64,000 nucleotides of DNA from Chryseobacterium ureilyticum (lineage in GTDB: Bacteria > Bacteroidota > Bacteroidia > Flavobacteriales > Weeksellaceae). Shown here in pieces: positions 17,320 to 25,166 of the stretch (within the stretch, counting starts at the first letter, position 1; each line of letters starts with the position of its first letter). The notes beneath the pieces were generated by a model that saw only the letters and a program-made list of their open reading frames with translations, searched no databases and was not told where the DNA came from. The position numbers and the translations under genes are program-made. Location: positions 708,915 through 772,914 of the forward strand of contig NZ_FTOL01000002.1 of NCBI RefSeq assembly GCF_900156735.1, given 5' to 3'.

Positions 17320-18051
17320 CTATTTTGAAGATGTATTGATGCTAAGAAAATCCTGCATTTTCAATAAGCTCTTTTTATGCTCGAAAAAATTAAGTAAAGT
17401 AAAAATTACGCCTGTCTGAAGTACAAACGGTACAATCAATGTGATGATGACCATCAATAAGCTTGCTCCATTATGTTCTCTGAAAAACTGATAGGCATAA
17501 TGTCCGTTTTTAGTAATGATTTGGAACATAGAAATAGTACAGATTAACATTAATCCCATATTTTGCTGATACATCGTATAAAAACATCTGCCTCTGTATT
17601 TAAAATCTGTTTTCAGGTATTTCCAGATCTTAAAATTCATGATCCATACTGTTCCAAGAATGAATAAAAATAATCCGTTAAATAATTTAAAAAAAAGGGT
17701 ATAATTTTCTTGGCTCTTGGAAAGAAAAATCAGTAATATATTGACTATAAAAGCTACTGAACCAGCCAGAAAAGAGGTTTTCATAAATCTGTTATATTTT
17801 CCCCTGATTATTTTCTTTGCAATAAAAGGAATGGGCGTTGAAAAAAACATCCAGTAGCTCACGGGAATAAACTCTTCATTCCAGGATTCTTTTACCTTTG
17901 AAAATGCTTCTTCAAAGTCAAGTTTTTCTTCCAATTGTAAATCCATAATCTGGTTGATCATATGGTCTCTGATCTCCACGAGAAGATCCACTGAAAGCTG
18001 TTTGGAAACCAGATAATCTGTTATACTGTTTTCCTCTGTCTGGGTCATCAT
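17320..18051 (-). CDS. PadR-associated membrane protein (HAAS-like)
   Basis: The 243-residue product has the helical N-terminal domain described for its paralogue at 16650 (about residues 8-65), then likely transmembrane segments near 78-93, 98-118, 125-145, 165-185 and 195-225. It starts within the stop codon of the PadR gene (ATGA, 4-base overlap), so the two are translationally coupled. The tandem ATG pair at 18051/18048 makes the exact first residue uncertain. Operons of a PadR repressor and such membrane proteins are frequent in Firmicutes and Bacteroidota, and the partners are thought to modulate the regulator. Nothing in the sequence suggests transport or catalysis. Confidence 0.78.
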   Translation of the reverse strand: MMTQTEENSITDYLVSKQLSVDLLVEIRDHMINQIMDLQLEEKLDFEEAFSKVKESWNEEFIPVSYWMFFSTPIPFIAKKIIRGKYNRFMKTSFLAGSVAFIVNILLIFLSKSQENYTLFFKLFNGLFLFILGTVWIMNFKIWKYLKTDFKYRGRCFYTMYQQNMGLMLICTISMFQIITKNGHYAYQFFREHNGASLLMVIITLIVPFVLQTGVIFTLLNFFEHKKSLLKMQDFLSINTSSK

Positions 18052-18371
18052 ATACTGAAGATTGTTTGCAGGTTTACCAGATAACTTTTCATTTCATTCT
18101 CCTGATCTACCTGCTGTTTCTTTCCTTTCTCAGTAAGCAGATAGTATTTTCTGTCTCTTCCATTGATCTTTTGAACTTCTGAGGTAATCATTCCATCACT
18201 TTCCAGTTTATGTAGCAATGGATATAAGGCGCCTTCAGTCATTTCAAGTTCTCCTTGGGTAAGCTCTTTTGCTCTTTGGGTAATTTGATAGCCATACATT
18301 TTAACTTCTTTTGCAAGCAGCTTCAAAATGATATTCTGTAAAGTACCTTTGTAAAGACTATTCTTTTTCAT
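18048..18371 (-). CDS. PadR family transcriptional regulator
   Basis: This is a 107-residue winged-helix protein of the short PadR-s2 type. The family pattern is clear: LYKGTLQNIILKLLAKEVKM near the N-terminus (helix 1), YGYQITQRAKELTQG, then the recognition segment TEGALYPLLHKLESDGMI and the wing GRDRKYYLLTEKGKKQ (ending about residue 88). PadR proteins bind as dimers and usually repress their own operon. Here the gene is first in a three-gene minus-strand unit with two membrane proteins. Inverted arms flanking its -7 box (18384-18419) are a good candidate operator. Confidence 0.92.
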   Translation of the reverse strand: MKKNSLYKGTLQNIILKLLAKEVKMYGYQITQRAKELTQGELEMTEGALYPLLHKLESDGMITSEVQKINGRDRKYYLLTEKGKKQQVDQENEMKSYLVNLQTIFSI

Positions 18372-18383
18372 GGAATTATATTA

Positions 18384-18419
18384 ATACATTGCAAACATAT
18401 GCATAATTTTCTTATGTAT
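18384..18419 (-). promoter_or_regulatory. PadR operon promoter with flanking inverted-repeat arms (putative operator)
   Basis: On the minus strand the -7 element TATGTTTG occupies 18392-18399. It is bracketed by ATACAT (18384-18389) and ATGTAT (18414-18419), an inverted pair similar to known PadR sites of the ATGT...ACAT type. A dimer bound here would block the promoter. The plus-strand gene at 18453 starts just outside. Confidence 0.4.
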
Positions 18420-18452
18420 AAAAATTTTATGAAATTTATTTAAATTACCGTC

Positions 18453-18977
18453 ATGAAAAAGAGGTACTTTATTGCCATTTACCCCCCAAGGGAAATTATA
18501 GAAGAAGTCAAAGTTTTTAAAAGAGACTTTGCTATTTCATATGACAACTCCAAGGCATTAAGCAATGAGGCACATATTACTCTTTTACCTCCCTTTCTCA
18601 GAGAACTTGAACTGGAAAACGATATCCATATTGCTTTTCAAAAAATAGATACGCAGATATCACCATTTGAAGTTGAGTTGAACGGATTTGGAAGTTTTCC
18701 CAACCCTAATAACCCTGTGGTCTTTGTACATCCTGAAGAAAATATTCATCTGACTGATCTTCACAACAGAGTAAAACAGCAGTTCAGTTTTGCCCATTTT
18801 TCTTTTAATCCACATATGACCGTAGGCTACAGAAATCTCACATGGGAAAATTACCTTAAAGCATGGGAAAAATATCAGAGCAAAGAATACAAAACTAAAT
18901 TCATAGTTGATAAAATTTTACTACTACGCCATGAAGGAACATGGACTCCGATAGCAGAGAAAAGTCTTATTGGCTAA
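18453..18977 (+). CDS. 2H phosphoesterase, 2'-5' RNA ligase family
   Basis: The protein belongs to the LigT/ThpR two-histidine fold, which hydrolyses or ligates 2'-5' or cyclic nucleotide phosphodiesters. Both catalytic motifs are present: H41-I-T (HITLLPPF) and H121-M-T (HMTVGY), separated by the usual ~80 residues. The 174-residue length is normal. Other landmarks are FIAIYPP at the start and the FGSFPNPNNPVVFV segment between the motifs. It stands divergent from the PadR operon across an 81-base spacer and upstream of ruvC by 78 bases. Its natural substrate cannot be read from the sequence. Confidence 0.88.
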   Translation: MKKRYFIAIYPPREIIEEVKVFKRDFAISYDNSKALSNEAHITLLPPFLRELELENDIHIAFQKIDTQISPFEVELNGFGSFPNPNNPVVFVHPEENIHLTDLHNRVKQQFSFAHFSFNPHMTVGYRNLTWENYLKAWEKYQSKEYKTKFIVDKILLLRHEGTWTPIAEKSLIG

Positions 18978-19042
18978 AATTCCAACGGTATATACAACGT
19001 TTGTAACACTTCTTCTGCTTCAAATATTATTTTATAAAGTCA

Positions 19043-19050
19043 TATCTTTG
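19043..19050 (+). promoter_or_regulatory. -7 element TATCTTTG of ruvC, leaderless
   Basis: Matches TAnnTTTG; the ruvC ATG at 19056 is only five bases past the box. The predicted transcription start nearly coincides with the A of ATG. Confidence 0.55.
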
Positions 19051-19055
19051 AACCA

Positions 19056-19610
19056 ATGATTTCAGAGAAAATAATTTTAGGTATTGACCCAGGAACAGCC
19101 GTTATGGGATTTGGTCTTATTTCCGTTAAAAAAGGTAAAATGGAAATGATTTCCATTCATGAATTAATTCTAAAAAAATATCCCAACCACGAAACCAAAC
19201 TTAAATATATTTTTGAGAAAACATTAGCACTCATCGATGAATATCATCCTGATGAAGTTGCTTTGGAAGCCCCATTCTTTGGAAAAAATGTACAGAGTAT
19301 GCTGAAGCTGGGACGTGCCCAAGGTGTAGCTATGGCAGCAAGCCTTTATAGAAATATCCCTATCACAGAATATTCTCCGAAGAAAATTAAAATGGCTATT
19401 ACAGGAAATGGTAATGCCAGTAAAGAACAGGTCGCAGGAATGCTTCAAAACCTTCTTAAATTAAAAGAATTCCCAACAAAATATCTGGATGCATCGGATG
19501 GTCTTGCCGTTGCCGTATGTCATCATTTTAATTCCGGAACGATTACAGATACAAAATCTTATTCTGGGTGGGATAGCTTTTTGAAACAGAATCCTGATCG
19601 TTTGAAGTAA
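19056..19610 (+). CDS. ruvC: Crossover junction endodeoxyribonuclease RuvC
   Basis: RuvC resolves Holliday junctions with RuvAB by paired nicks in the cytoplasm. The 184-residue protein carries the RNase H-like catalytic acids: D11 in GIDPGTAVMGFG, E71 in VALEAPFFGKN, and D145/D148 in LDASDGLAVAVCHH. The segment VQSMLKLGRAQGVAMAAS is family-typical. It is not next to ruvA or ruvB, as is common in Bacteroidota. The start follows from the GIDPG motif position and the -7 element just upstream. Confidence 0.97.
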   Translation: MISEKIILGIDPGTAVMGFGLISVKKGKMEMISIHELILKKYPNHETKLKYIFEKTLALIDEYHPDEVALEAPFFGKNVQSMLKLGRAQGVAMAASLYRNIPITEYSPKKIKMAITGNGNASKEQVAGMLQNLLKLKEFPTKYLDASDGLAVAVCHHFNSGTITDTKSYSGWDSFLKQNPDRLK

Positions 19611-19751
19611 AATAAATTACTCCACTTCTATTTATAAAATTAAAAATTATTTATTTTTTCGAATAAATAAAATACTATAAGGCTTCTTTTTGATCCCATA
19701 AATAATAGTATTTCTGAAATTACTTGGTAAAACATAATACTATCTTTTACA

Positions 19752-19778
19752 TTGGTATGATTTTTAATACTACCTTTG
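19752..19778 (+). promoter_or_regulatory. Promoter of the DUF4407 / AAA-M41 operon
   Basis: The -7 element TACCTTTG (19771-19778) is an exact consensus match. TTG at 19752-19754 could be the -33 element. The box overlaps an in-frame TTG, so translation must start at the ATG at 19794. Confidence 0.65.
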
Positions 19779-19793
19779 TATAAATTTTCAGCT

Positions 19794-20864
19794 ATGAAAA
19801 CAAACCAACAAACTATAAATCAAGTGAATCATAAAATAAATTGGTTCCAGAAGTTTCTGATGCTCTGCTCTGGCGGAAACATCCATATCTTAAGAAAAAC
19901 CCCAAGCGAATGGAATAAGTTCTCAGGAATTGGAGGAATTGTACTCTTTACTGCGGTATTTGCGACATTATCTGCAGGCTATGCCATGTATACGGTATTC
20001 GATGATATCTGGGCATCTGTAGGATTTGGAATTTTATGGGGATTAATGATCTTTAACCTGGATAGATATATCGTTTCCTCCATTAAGAAAACCGGAACAT
20101 GGTGGAATCAGATTCTAATGTCTATTCCCCGTTTGATTCTTGCGACCTTTTTGGGAATTATTATTTCAAAACCTTTAGAGCTTAAAATATTTGAAAAAGA
20201 GGTAAACAAACAGCTCAATACAATTATCCAGAGAAATAAAAAACAGCTTCAAGGTGAAATGTCCGGAAGGATTCTCCAGCAAAGCGGACCTTTTGAAACG
20301 GAAAAGAAACAGATTTCAGAAAAAATTGCTGTATATCAGAAAGCATATGATTCTGCGTCTGTAGAGCTTGAGAAGGAAATTTTGGGAAAACAATCTGGTT
20401 TGACGAGTGGTAAAGAAGGTTTTGGATCCAATGCCAAACGTAAACAACAATTAAAAGAACAACGTAGACAGGATCTTGAAAACTATCAGAAACAATCAGC
20501 TCCAAGACTAGAATACCTTGATAAAGAAATTTCAAAAGTATATACAAATCTGGAAACGGAAAGAAAGTCTACCGAAACCTTTGAAGATAAGTTCAATGGT
20601 TTTGCAGCGAGACTACAAGCATTGGATGAATTGGGGAAAAGCTCTGCGATAATAGGTCTTGCTGCTACATTCATCATGGGATTATTCATCTGTCTTGAGA
20701 TTTCTCCGGTTCTGGTAAAATTAATTTCTCATGTAGGTCCTTATGATTATCTTTTAGAAAAAACAGAAAATGACTTTAAACTTTATTCTAAAGAAAAAAT
20801 TGAGAAAGGAAACGCACTTACGGATTTCCGGATTGAAGATTTCAAGGATAATTTAAAAAATTAA
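19794..20864 (+). CDS. DUF4407 membrane protein with long coiled coil
   Basis: The 356-residue protein matches the DUF4407 pattern: WFQKFLMLCSGGNIHILRK near the start and FNLDRYIVSSIKK after the second membrane helix. Predicted membrane helices lie near 43-62, 67-87 and 100-119, then a charged coiled-coil region of about 150 residues (from FEKEVNKQLNTIIQRNKK to ETFEDKFNGFAARLQ), and a fourth helix at about 278-300 (GLAATFIMGLFICLE). The coil probably sits on one side of the inner membrane, held at both ends. Its stop codon overlaps the start of the AAA-M41 gene by one base (TAATG), so expression is coupled. DUF4407 has no assigned function. The linkage suggests it anchors or feeds the protease. 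The start is set by the promoter. Confidence 0.85.
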   Translation: MKTNQQTINQVNHKINWFQKFLMLCSGGNIHILRKTPSEWNKFSGIGGIVLFTAVFATLSAGYAMYTVFDDIWASVGFGILWGLMIFNLDRYIVSSIKKTGTWWNQILMSIPRLILATFLGIIISKPLELKIFEKEVNKQLNTIIQRNKKQLQGEMSGRILQQSGPFETEKKQISEKIAVYQKAYDSASVELEKEILGKQSGLTSGKEGFGSNAKRKQQLKEQRRQDLENYQKQSAPRLEYLDKEISKVYTNLETERKSTETFEDKFNGFAARLQALDELGKSSAIIGLAATFIMGLFICLEISPVLVKLISHVGPYDYLLEKTENDFKLYSKEKIEKGNALTDFRIEDFKDNLKN

Positions 20865-22741
20865 TGTATTTTTCATACATGATTATTGATAAAGAAGAAA
20901 TTCAGAAGAAAAAGAAAAAGCTAGACGATTGTAAAGCTTTCCTAAAAAAAGAGTTCATCGGAATAGATAAAATTATCGATGACCTGATGGAGTATCTCCA
21001 GATTTGGTATTTAATGCCTGAAATCCTGACAAGACCTGTTGTGATCAACTTATGGGGAATGACAGGTGTAGGAAAAACAGACCTTGTGAGAAAGATGGTC
21101 CGTTTTCTTGATTTCCAAAATCGTTTTGTAGAAATAGAATTAAATAATACGGATGAAACTTCCTGGAGCAAAAGCGTTTCAGATATACTACAAAGCAATG
21201 GATTAAGTGATGAAAAGCCTAGTATAGCCCTTTTTGATGAAATACAACGTTTTTATACGATAGATCCTGACGGAACTCCTGTTTCACAAACCAAGTTCAC
21301 TGATTTTTGGGAACTTTTGAGTGACGGACGTCTAAGTAAAAAGGAACGCGATGATCTGGAACATTATCTGTTCTCTTATCTTTTCAGAAAAAAGGAGAAT
21401 GATAGACGAAAGCGTAATGGTGAAAGTGAAGTGGATGAAAATCCGTATCTCAACATGTGGGATGCAAAGGAACTTAAGAAATACCTCAGCATGGATGATG
21501 ATGTAATGAGCATCATTGATATGAAAGAGGAGGATATGATAAAACTGATTCGCAAAAAACAAAAAGAAAAGAAAATCTACGAACCTGTGGATTACAGCAA
21601 AATGCTTATCATTATCAGTGGAAACCTCGATGAAGCTTTTCAAATGTCAAGAGAAACCAGTGAAGCTGATGTAGACGCCAATATTTACCATGCATTTACC
21701 AAGAAAATAACCATGGTGGATATTAAGAATGCTCTTGCCAGAAAATTCCGTCCTGAACAAGTGGCAAGATTTGGAAATATTCACCTGATTTATTTTTCTT
21801 TAAAGACTGAGGATTTTCAAAAACTTATTCAACGTGAAATCAACAATCTGAAACAAAAGACAAAGAATAAGTTTGGAGTTTCATTAAAAATAAATAGAAA
21901 TATCAACGATCTGATCTATAGAAACGGAGTTTTTCCAGTGCAGGGAGTACGTCCTGTGTTCAGTAGTGTAGTAGATATTTTGGATACCAATCTAAGCAAA
22001 TTTCTGTTTGAAGCCATTATCCATGATGATAAAAACATAGAAATAGATTATTTGCAAGATAAAAAAATGATTATCGGGAAAATTGATGCAAGAGTAATTG
22101 AAATCCCTTATTTAGGGAGAATTGACAGTATACGACAGGCTAATCAACAGGACGCGGTGGCAAATATCAGCGTTCATGAATCTGGTCATGCAGTCTCTTA
22201 TATGTTGTACACAAGTTTTGCTCCATTACAGCTGAAAAGTAAAGTAGCGAGTAGCTATGCAGCAGGTTTTACGTTTCCTCACCAAATCCATGATACTAAA
22301 GAAAGCCTTCTGGATAGAATTAAGATTTATCTTGCGGGAGGAATTGCTGAAGAAATTATTTTTGGAGATAAAAATGCCAGTATTGGAAGGAGCCATGACA
22401 GAGAACAGGCTACAAGTCTTGCAATAGATTACATCAGAAAATACGGTTTTGATGATGATTATCAGGCAACTTATAATCTGGAAGACTATTCTCACCGTAT
22501 GCAACAGCATATTACAGATGATAAGATAGAAAAACTGATGCAGGAACTCGCAAAAAAAACAAAAGAAGACCTCATTTTACATATAGATCTCTTAAAAACA
22601 ATGAGTATAACACTCAGTGAAAAAGGAAGTATGACCCCAAAAGAAATTTATGATATTGCCACTCAACATAAATTAAAAGTAAGTATCAAAGAAGAAGGAT
22701 ATCTTCACATAGCAGAGTATCATAATTTATTGAATTCCTAG
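20864..22741 (+). CDS. AAA+ ATPase (ClpB-D2-like) fused to an FtsH-type M41 zinc peptidase
   Basis: The 625-residue protein has two halves. Residues ~45-400 are an AAA+ motor: Walker A GMTGVGKT (65-72), Walker B ALFDEI (122-127), sensor-1-like IIISGNLD, a candidate arginine finger in FRPEQVARFG, and a sensor-2 GVRP (361-364) placed as GARP is in ClpB/ClpA second domains. A charged insertion of ~120 residues (about 150-245) sits between Walker B and sensor 1. Residues ~420-620 are an M41 peptidase: HESGH (438-442), GGIAEEIIFGD, and D512 in GRSHDREQAT as third zinc ligand. No membrane helix is present, unlike FtsH; the coupled DUF4407 gene may supply one. Start at 20864 or at ATG 20879 is undecided. 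A terminator follows at 22765. Confidence 0.88.
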   Translation: MYFSYMIIDKEEIQKKKKKLDDCKAFLKKEFIGIDKIIDDLMEYLQIWYLMPEILTRPVVINLWGMTGVGKTDLVRKMVRFLDFQNRFVEIELNNTDETSWSKSVSDILQSNGLSDEKPSIALFDEIQRFYTIDPDGTPVSQTKFTDFWELLSDGRLSKKERDDLEHYLFSYLFRKKENDRRKRNGESEVDENPYLNMWDAKELKKYLSMDDDVMSIIDMKEEDMIKLIRKKQKEKKIYEPVDYSKMLIIISGNLDEAFQMSRETSEADVDANIYHAFTKKITMVDIKNALARKFRPEQVARFGNIHLIYFSLKTEDFQKLIQREINNLKQKTKNKFGVSLKINRNINDLIYRNGVFPVQGVRPVFSSVVDILDTNLSKFLFEAIIHDDKNIEIDYLQDKKMIIGKIDARVIEIPYLGRIDSIRQANQQDAVANISVHESGHAVSYMLYTSFAPLQLKSKVASSYAAGFTFPHQIHDTKESLLDRIKIYLAGGIAEEIIFGDKNASIGRSHDREQATSLAIDYIRKYGFDDDYQATYNLEDYSHRMQQHITDDKIEKLMQELAKKTKEDLILHIDLLKTMSITLSEKGSMTPKEIYDIATQHKLKVSIKEEGYLHIAEYHNLLNS

Positions 22742-22764
22742 ATCATTTATTTAAAACATATTTC

Positions 22765-22799
22765 AACCTTTCAGTGTATTCTGGAAGGTTTTTATTTTT
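22765..22799 (+). terminator. Terminator of the AAA-M41 operon
   Basis: AACCTTTCAG pairs with CTGGAAGGTT (one wobble) and is followed by TTTATTTTTC. Confidence 0.8.
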
Positions 22800-22842
22800 C
22801 TAGAAACTGAAATATTAAGGCTTCCACATTGTAAGACTAAAT

Positions 22843-22872
22843 AAAAAACACCTCCATTGAATGGAGGTGTTC
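22843..22872 (-). terminator. Terminator of the M43 metalloprotease gene
   Basis: On the minus strand AACACCTCCATT pairs with AATGGAGGTGTT around a two-base centre and ends in a T-run. It begins 23 bases after the stop codon. Confidence 0.88.
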
Positions 22873-22894
22873 CTATATATGTATCAGATCAAAA

Positions 22895-24793
22895 TTATTT
22901 AATGATCAGTTTAGATGTCTTGCTGTCTTTACCATTAGAAATCTGGATCATATAAACTCCTTTTTCTAACTGTTGGTTCACTTTATAGATTCCATTTCTT
23001 TCTTCAGCTACAGCTGGGCTTGCTACTAATCTTCCTGCCATATCAGAGATTGAAACTTTTAAGTTCTTACCGTTTTTAGCTTTGATGAAAATTTTATCTC
23101 CAGTTGCAACCGGGTTAGGATAAACTACTAAATCATCATTATTAGCTTTTACTTCGTTTGTGCTCAAGCTTGTTACAAATGTTACTGAGTAGTCCTCTAT
23201 TTGTCCATAGTTCAAGGTTCCACAAGCAGTAAGAGGTCCATTGATATCAGCTAAAACTCTCATACGAAGCGGTGTATTCATCGTTGCTGTTGCAGGTGGA
23301 GTGAAAGTAGCTGTGAAGCTTCCCCATCCGTCAGCTCCTGCAGGAACATTATTTCCAGAAGCTATCAATTCATTAGACTCAAAAGTTCCGTTGTTATTAT
23401 AATCAATCCAAGCTCTTATTGACTGATCAATATTTGTTCCTTGTACAAAACCTATTTCAATAGTTTGCTGTTGCCCTATCAATAGTGGTGTATGAGAATT
23501 CGTTAAACAATTTTGAGTTGTATAATCAATATAATATCTTAAATCTCCAGGCCAAGCTGCTGCAGATGCATTATTAATATTACCTAATTTTACTGATGTA
23601 GGTCCAGCAAGAGATACTATTCCATTTGGTGCTCCCACACTTGGGTTAGTAACTCCAGCAGGGTTACATGTAGCAGCAATAGGAGTAGTTGACACACTAG
23701 ATGCAACTGGTGCTGTTGCTCCTTTTGAGGTTGTTAAACTATTTCTGATTAACATAAAGAAGTCATTTATTCTCTGCCCTTGTCCTGCCGTAAATTTCTG
23801 TGCAACAGAGTTAGTATAGTTCATCATATTATACTGTACACCTTGATAGTTTACCCCTGTACAAGGATTCAGTGTAGAGTTGGAAGGAATAACTGGGTAG
23901 AATGTGTATGCACTACCTGCTTTTTCAGTGTCACATACTTCATCGTTATCCGTTGCACAATTATCCGTTGCGCCTACTGGAGGAGGACAATAATCTGCAT
24001 CTCCAGGAACCGCATCATATCTACCACCATCAAACGTATGGTATAATCCCATTGCATGCCCAAACTCATGAGCAAATGTGGTATCATGTGGGTTTGTTAC
24101 AACTCCAGTTTTCATAAAAGATTCATATCCTGCATTACTACTGTTTGGGAATGCAGCAAACCCCATCAGACCAGCATTTGGAGTAGTACTTCCGTCAAAA
24201 GTAGTAATTACATAAATATTGAAGTATGCTGTTTCAGGCCAGTGTGGTGCTAAGTTTTTAATAGCAGTTCTACTGGCTCCGTTTGAAGTCTGATAAGCCA
24301 TTCCCGATGTAGTATACCCTGGCAGTGATGAACCATTATATCTTACAATACCAGTGGTTTCCGTACAATTGGGAGATCTCTTTGCCAATACCAACTTAAT
24401 TGGAAAAACAGCAGAAGTTCCGAAATCACTAGGAGTACCCGCTGCCGGCCAAGGATATGTCCCTGCATACATTTTATTAGCATTATCTATCCAGGTTTGG
24501 ATCTGAGCATCTGTTCTTGTATAATTAGCATTCGTTCCTTCAATAACGTGAACAACCACAGGAATTTCATAAACTCCATTTACCGTTTTAGCAGACTGAG
24601 CTAATGGATTAGCCTTTCTATCAGCCTGAATTTTTCTAACTACTTGATCAAATACTTGTCTTAATCCAGGGTTTTCTCTATCCTGAATTTGTAAAGCTTC
24701 ATCAAAACCACATATTCTGGCTTGGTGCTGCTGTTGCTGTGCTGTCAACGAAAGCGAAAATAACATCGCTCCATAAAGGAAATTTTTCTTCAT
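22895..24793 (-). CDS. Secreted M43 zinc metalloprotease with GEVED and T9SS type A sorting domains
   Basis: The 632-residue precursor starts with a signal peptide (cleaved near TAQ19). A propeptide of ~50 residues is followed by a pappalysin/cytophagalysin-type catalytic domain: HEFGHAMGLYH at 242-252 gives the three zinc histidines and catalytic Glu, and the Met-turn is in QYNMMNYTN. Cys-rich loops (DYCPPP, DNCATDNDEVCD) are typical of M43B. A GEVED-type beta domain follows (RAWIDYNNNGTFESNELI, then YGQIEDYSVTF). The last ~75 residues form a type A sorting domain (VVYPNPVATGDKIFIKAK, then GVYMIQISNGKDSKTSKLII), so the enzyme leaves through the type IX system. It likely digests extracellular protein. 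It is monocistronic. Confidence 0.94.
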   Translation of the reverse strand: MKKNFLYGAMLFSLSLTAQQQQHQARICGFDEALQIQDRENPGLRQVFDQVVRKIQADRKANPLAQSAKTVNGVYEIPVVVHVIEGTNANYTRTDAQIQTWIDNANKMYAGTYPWPAAGTPSDFGTSAVFPIKLVLAKRSPNCTETTGIVRYNGSSLPGYTTSGMAYQTSNGASRTAIKNLAPHWPETAYFNIYVITTFDGSTTPNAGLMGFAAFPNSSNAGYESFMKTGVVTNPHDTTFAHEFGHAMGLYHTFDGGRYDAVPGDADYCPPPVGATDNCATDNDEVCDTEKAGSAYTFYPVIPSNSTLNPCTGVNYQGVQYNMMNYTNSVAQKFTAGQGQRINDFFMLIRNSLTTSKGATAPVASSVSTTPIAATCNPAGVTNPSVGAPNGIVSLAGPTSVKLGNINNASAAAWPGDLRYYIDYTTQNCLTNSHTPLLIGQQQTIEIGFVQGTNIDQSIRAWIDYNNNGTFESNELIASGNNVPAGADGWGSFTATFTPPATATMNTPLRMRVLADINGPLTACGTLNYGQIEDYSVTFVTSLSTNEVKANNDDLVVYPNPVATGDKIFIKAKNGKNLKVSISDMAGRLVASPAVAEERNGIYKVNQQLEKGVYMIQISNGKDSKTSKLIIK

Positions 24794-25166
24794 TTCAATA
24801 ATTTTTAAAAAGTTTTTAAATTTACAATATTACAACAATATAACACGGTTTTAAATTATTTTTTTAAACGAAAAACCAAATAAAATTAAAATATCACTAC
24901 AGTTAGTATCAAAAAATACTTTTTTGTTACAAATACAAAAATAAAAACTCAATATTAAATTAAAAAAATAATTAAATAAAACAATTAAAATAAGTAATTT
25001 TTATAAGAAATAAACATACGATATGATTTTTCAAAATCACAAAACAATCCAACAGACACCTATAAATCAGCACAAAAAAAAGCAATACATAAAATTAACT
25101 CTAATTATTAAAAAAATAAAAGCCACACAAATGTGTGGCTTTTACAATATGAATTAAAATCTTTTC
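24794..25166. other. 373-base AT-rich spacer upstream of the M43 protease gene
   Basis: This is nearly all A and T. It contains one -7-like element for the minus strand (TATTTTTG, 24936-24943), 143 bases from the protease start, and the guaB terminator at its right end. I see no gene, RNA or repeat. Confidence 0.5.
25112..25143 (-). terminator. Terminator of guaB
   Basis: AAAAGCCACACA pairs with TGTGTGGCTTTT and the minus strand continues into a long T-run. Confidence 0.9.

Noticed and set aside
20864..22741. Label of the protease as FtsH
   Set aside because: There is no membrane helix, and the motor has ClpB-like sensor 2; only the peptidase half resembles FtsH.
24794..25166. Long A/T spacer as a possible origin or small RNA gene
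   Set aside because: No DnaA-box-like repeats and no hairpin-terminator pair besides the guaB terminator are visible; composition alone is not evidence.
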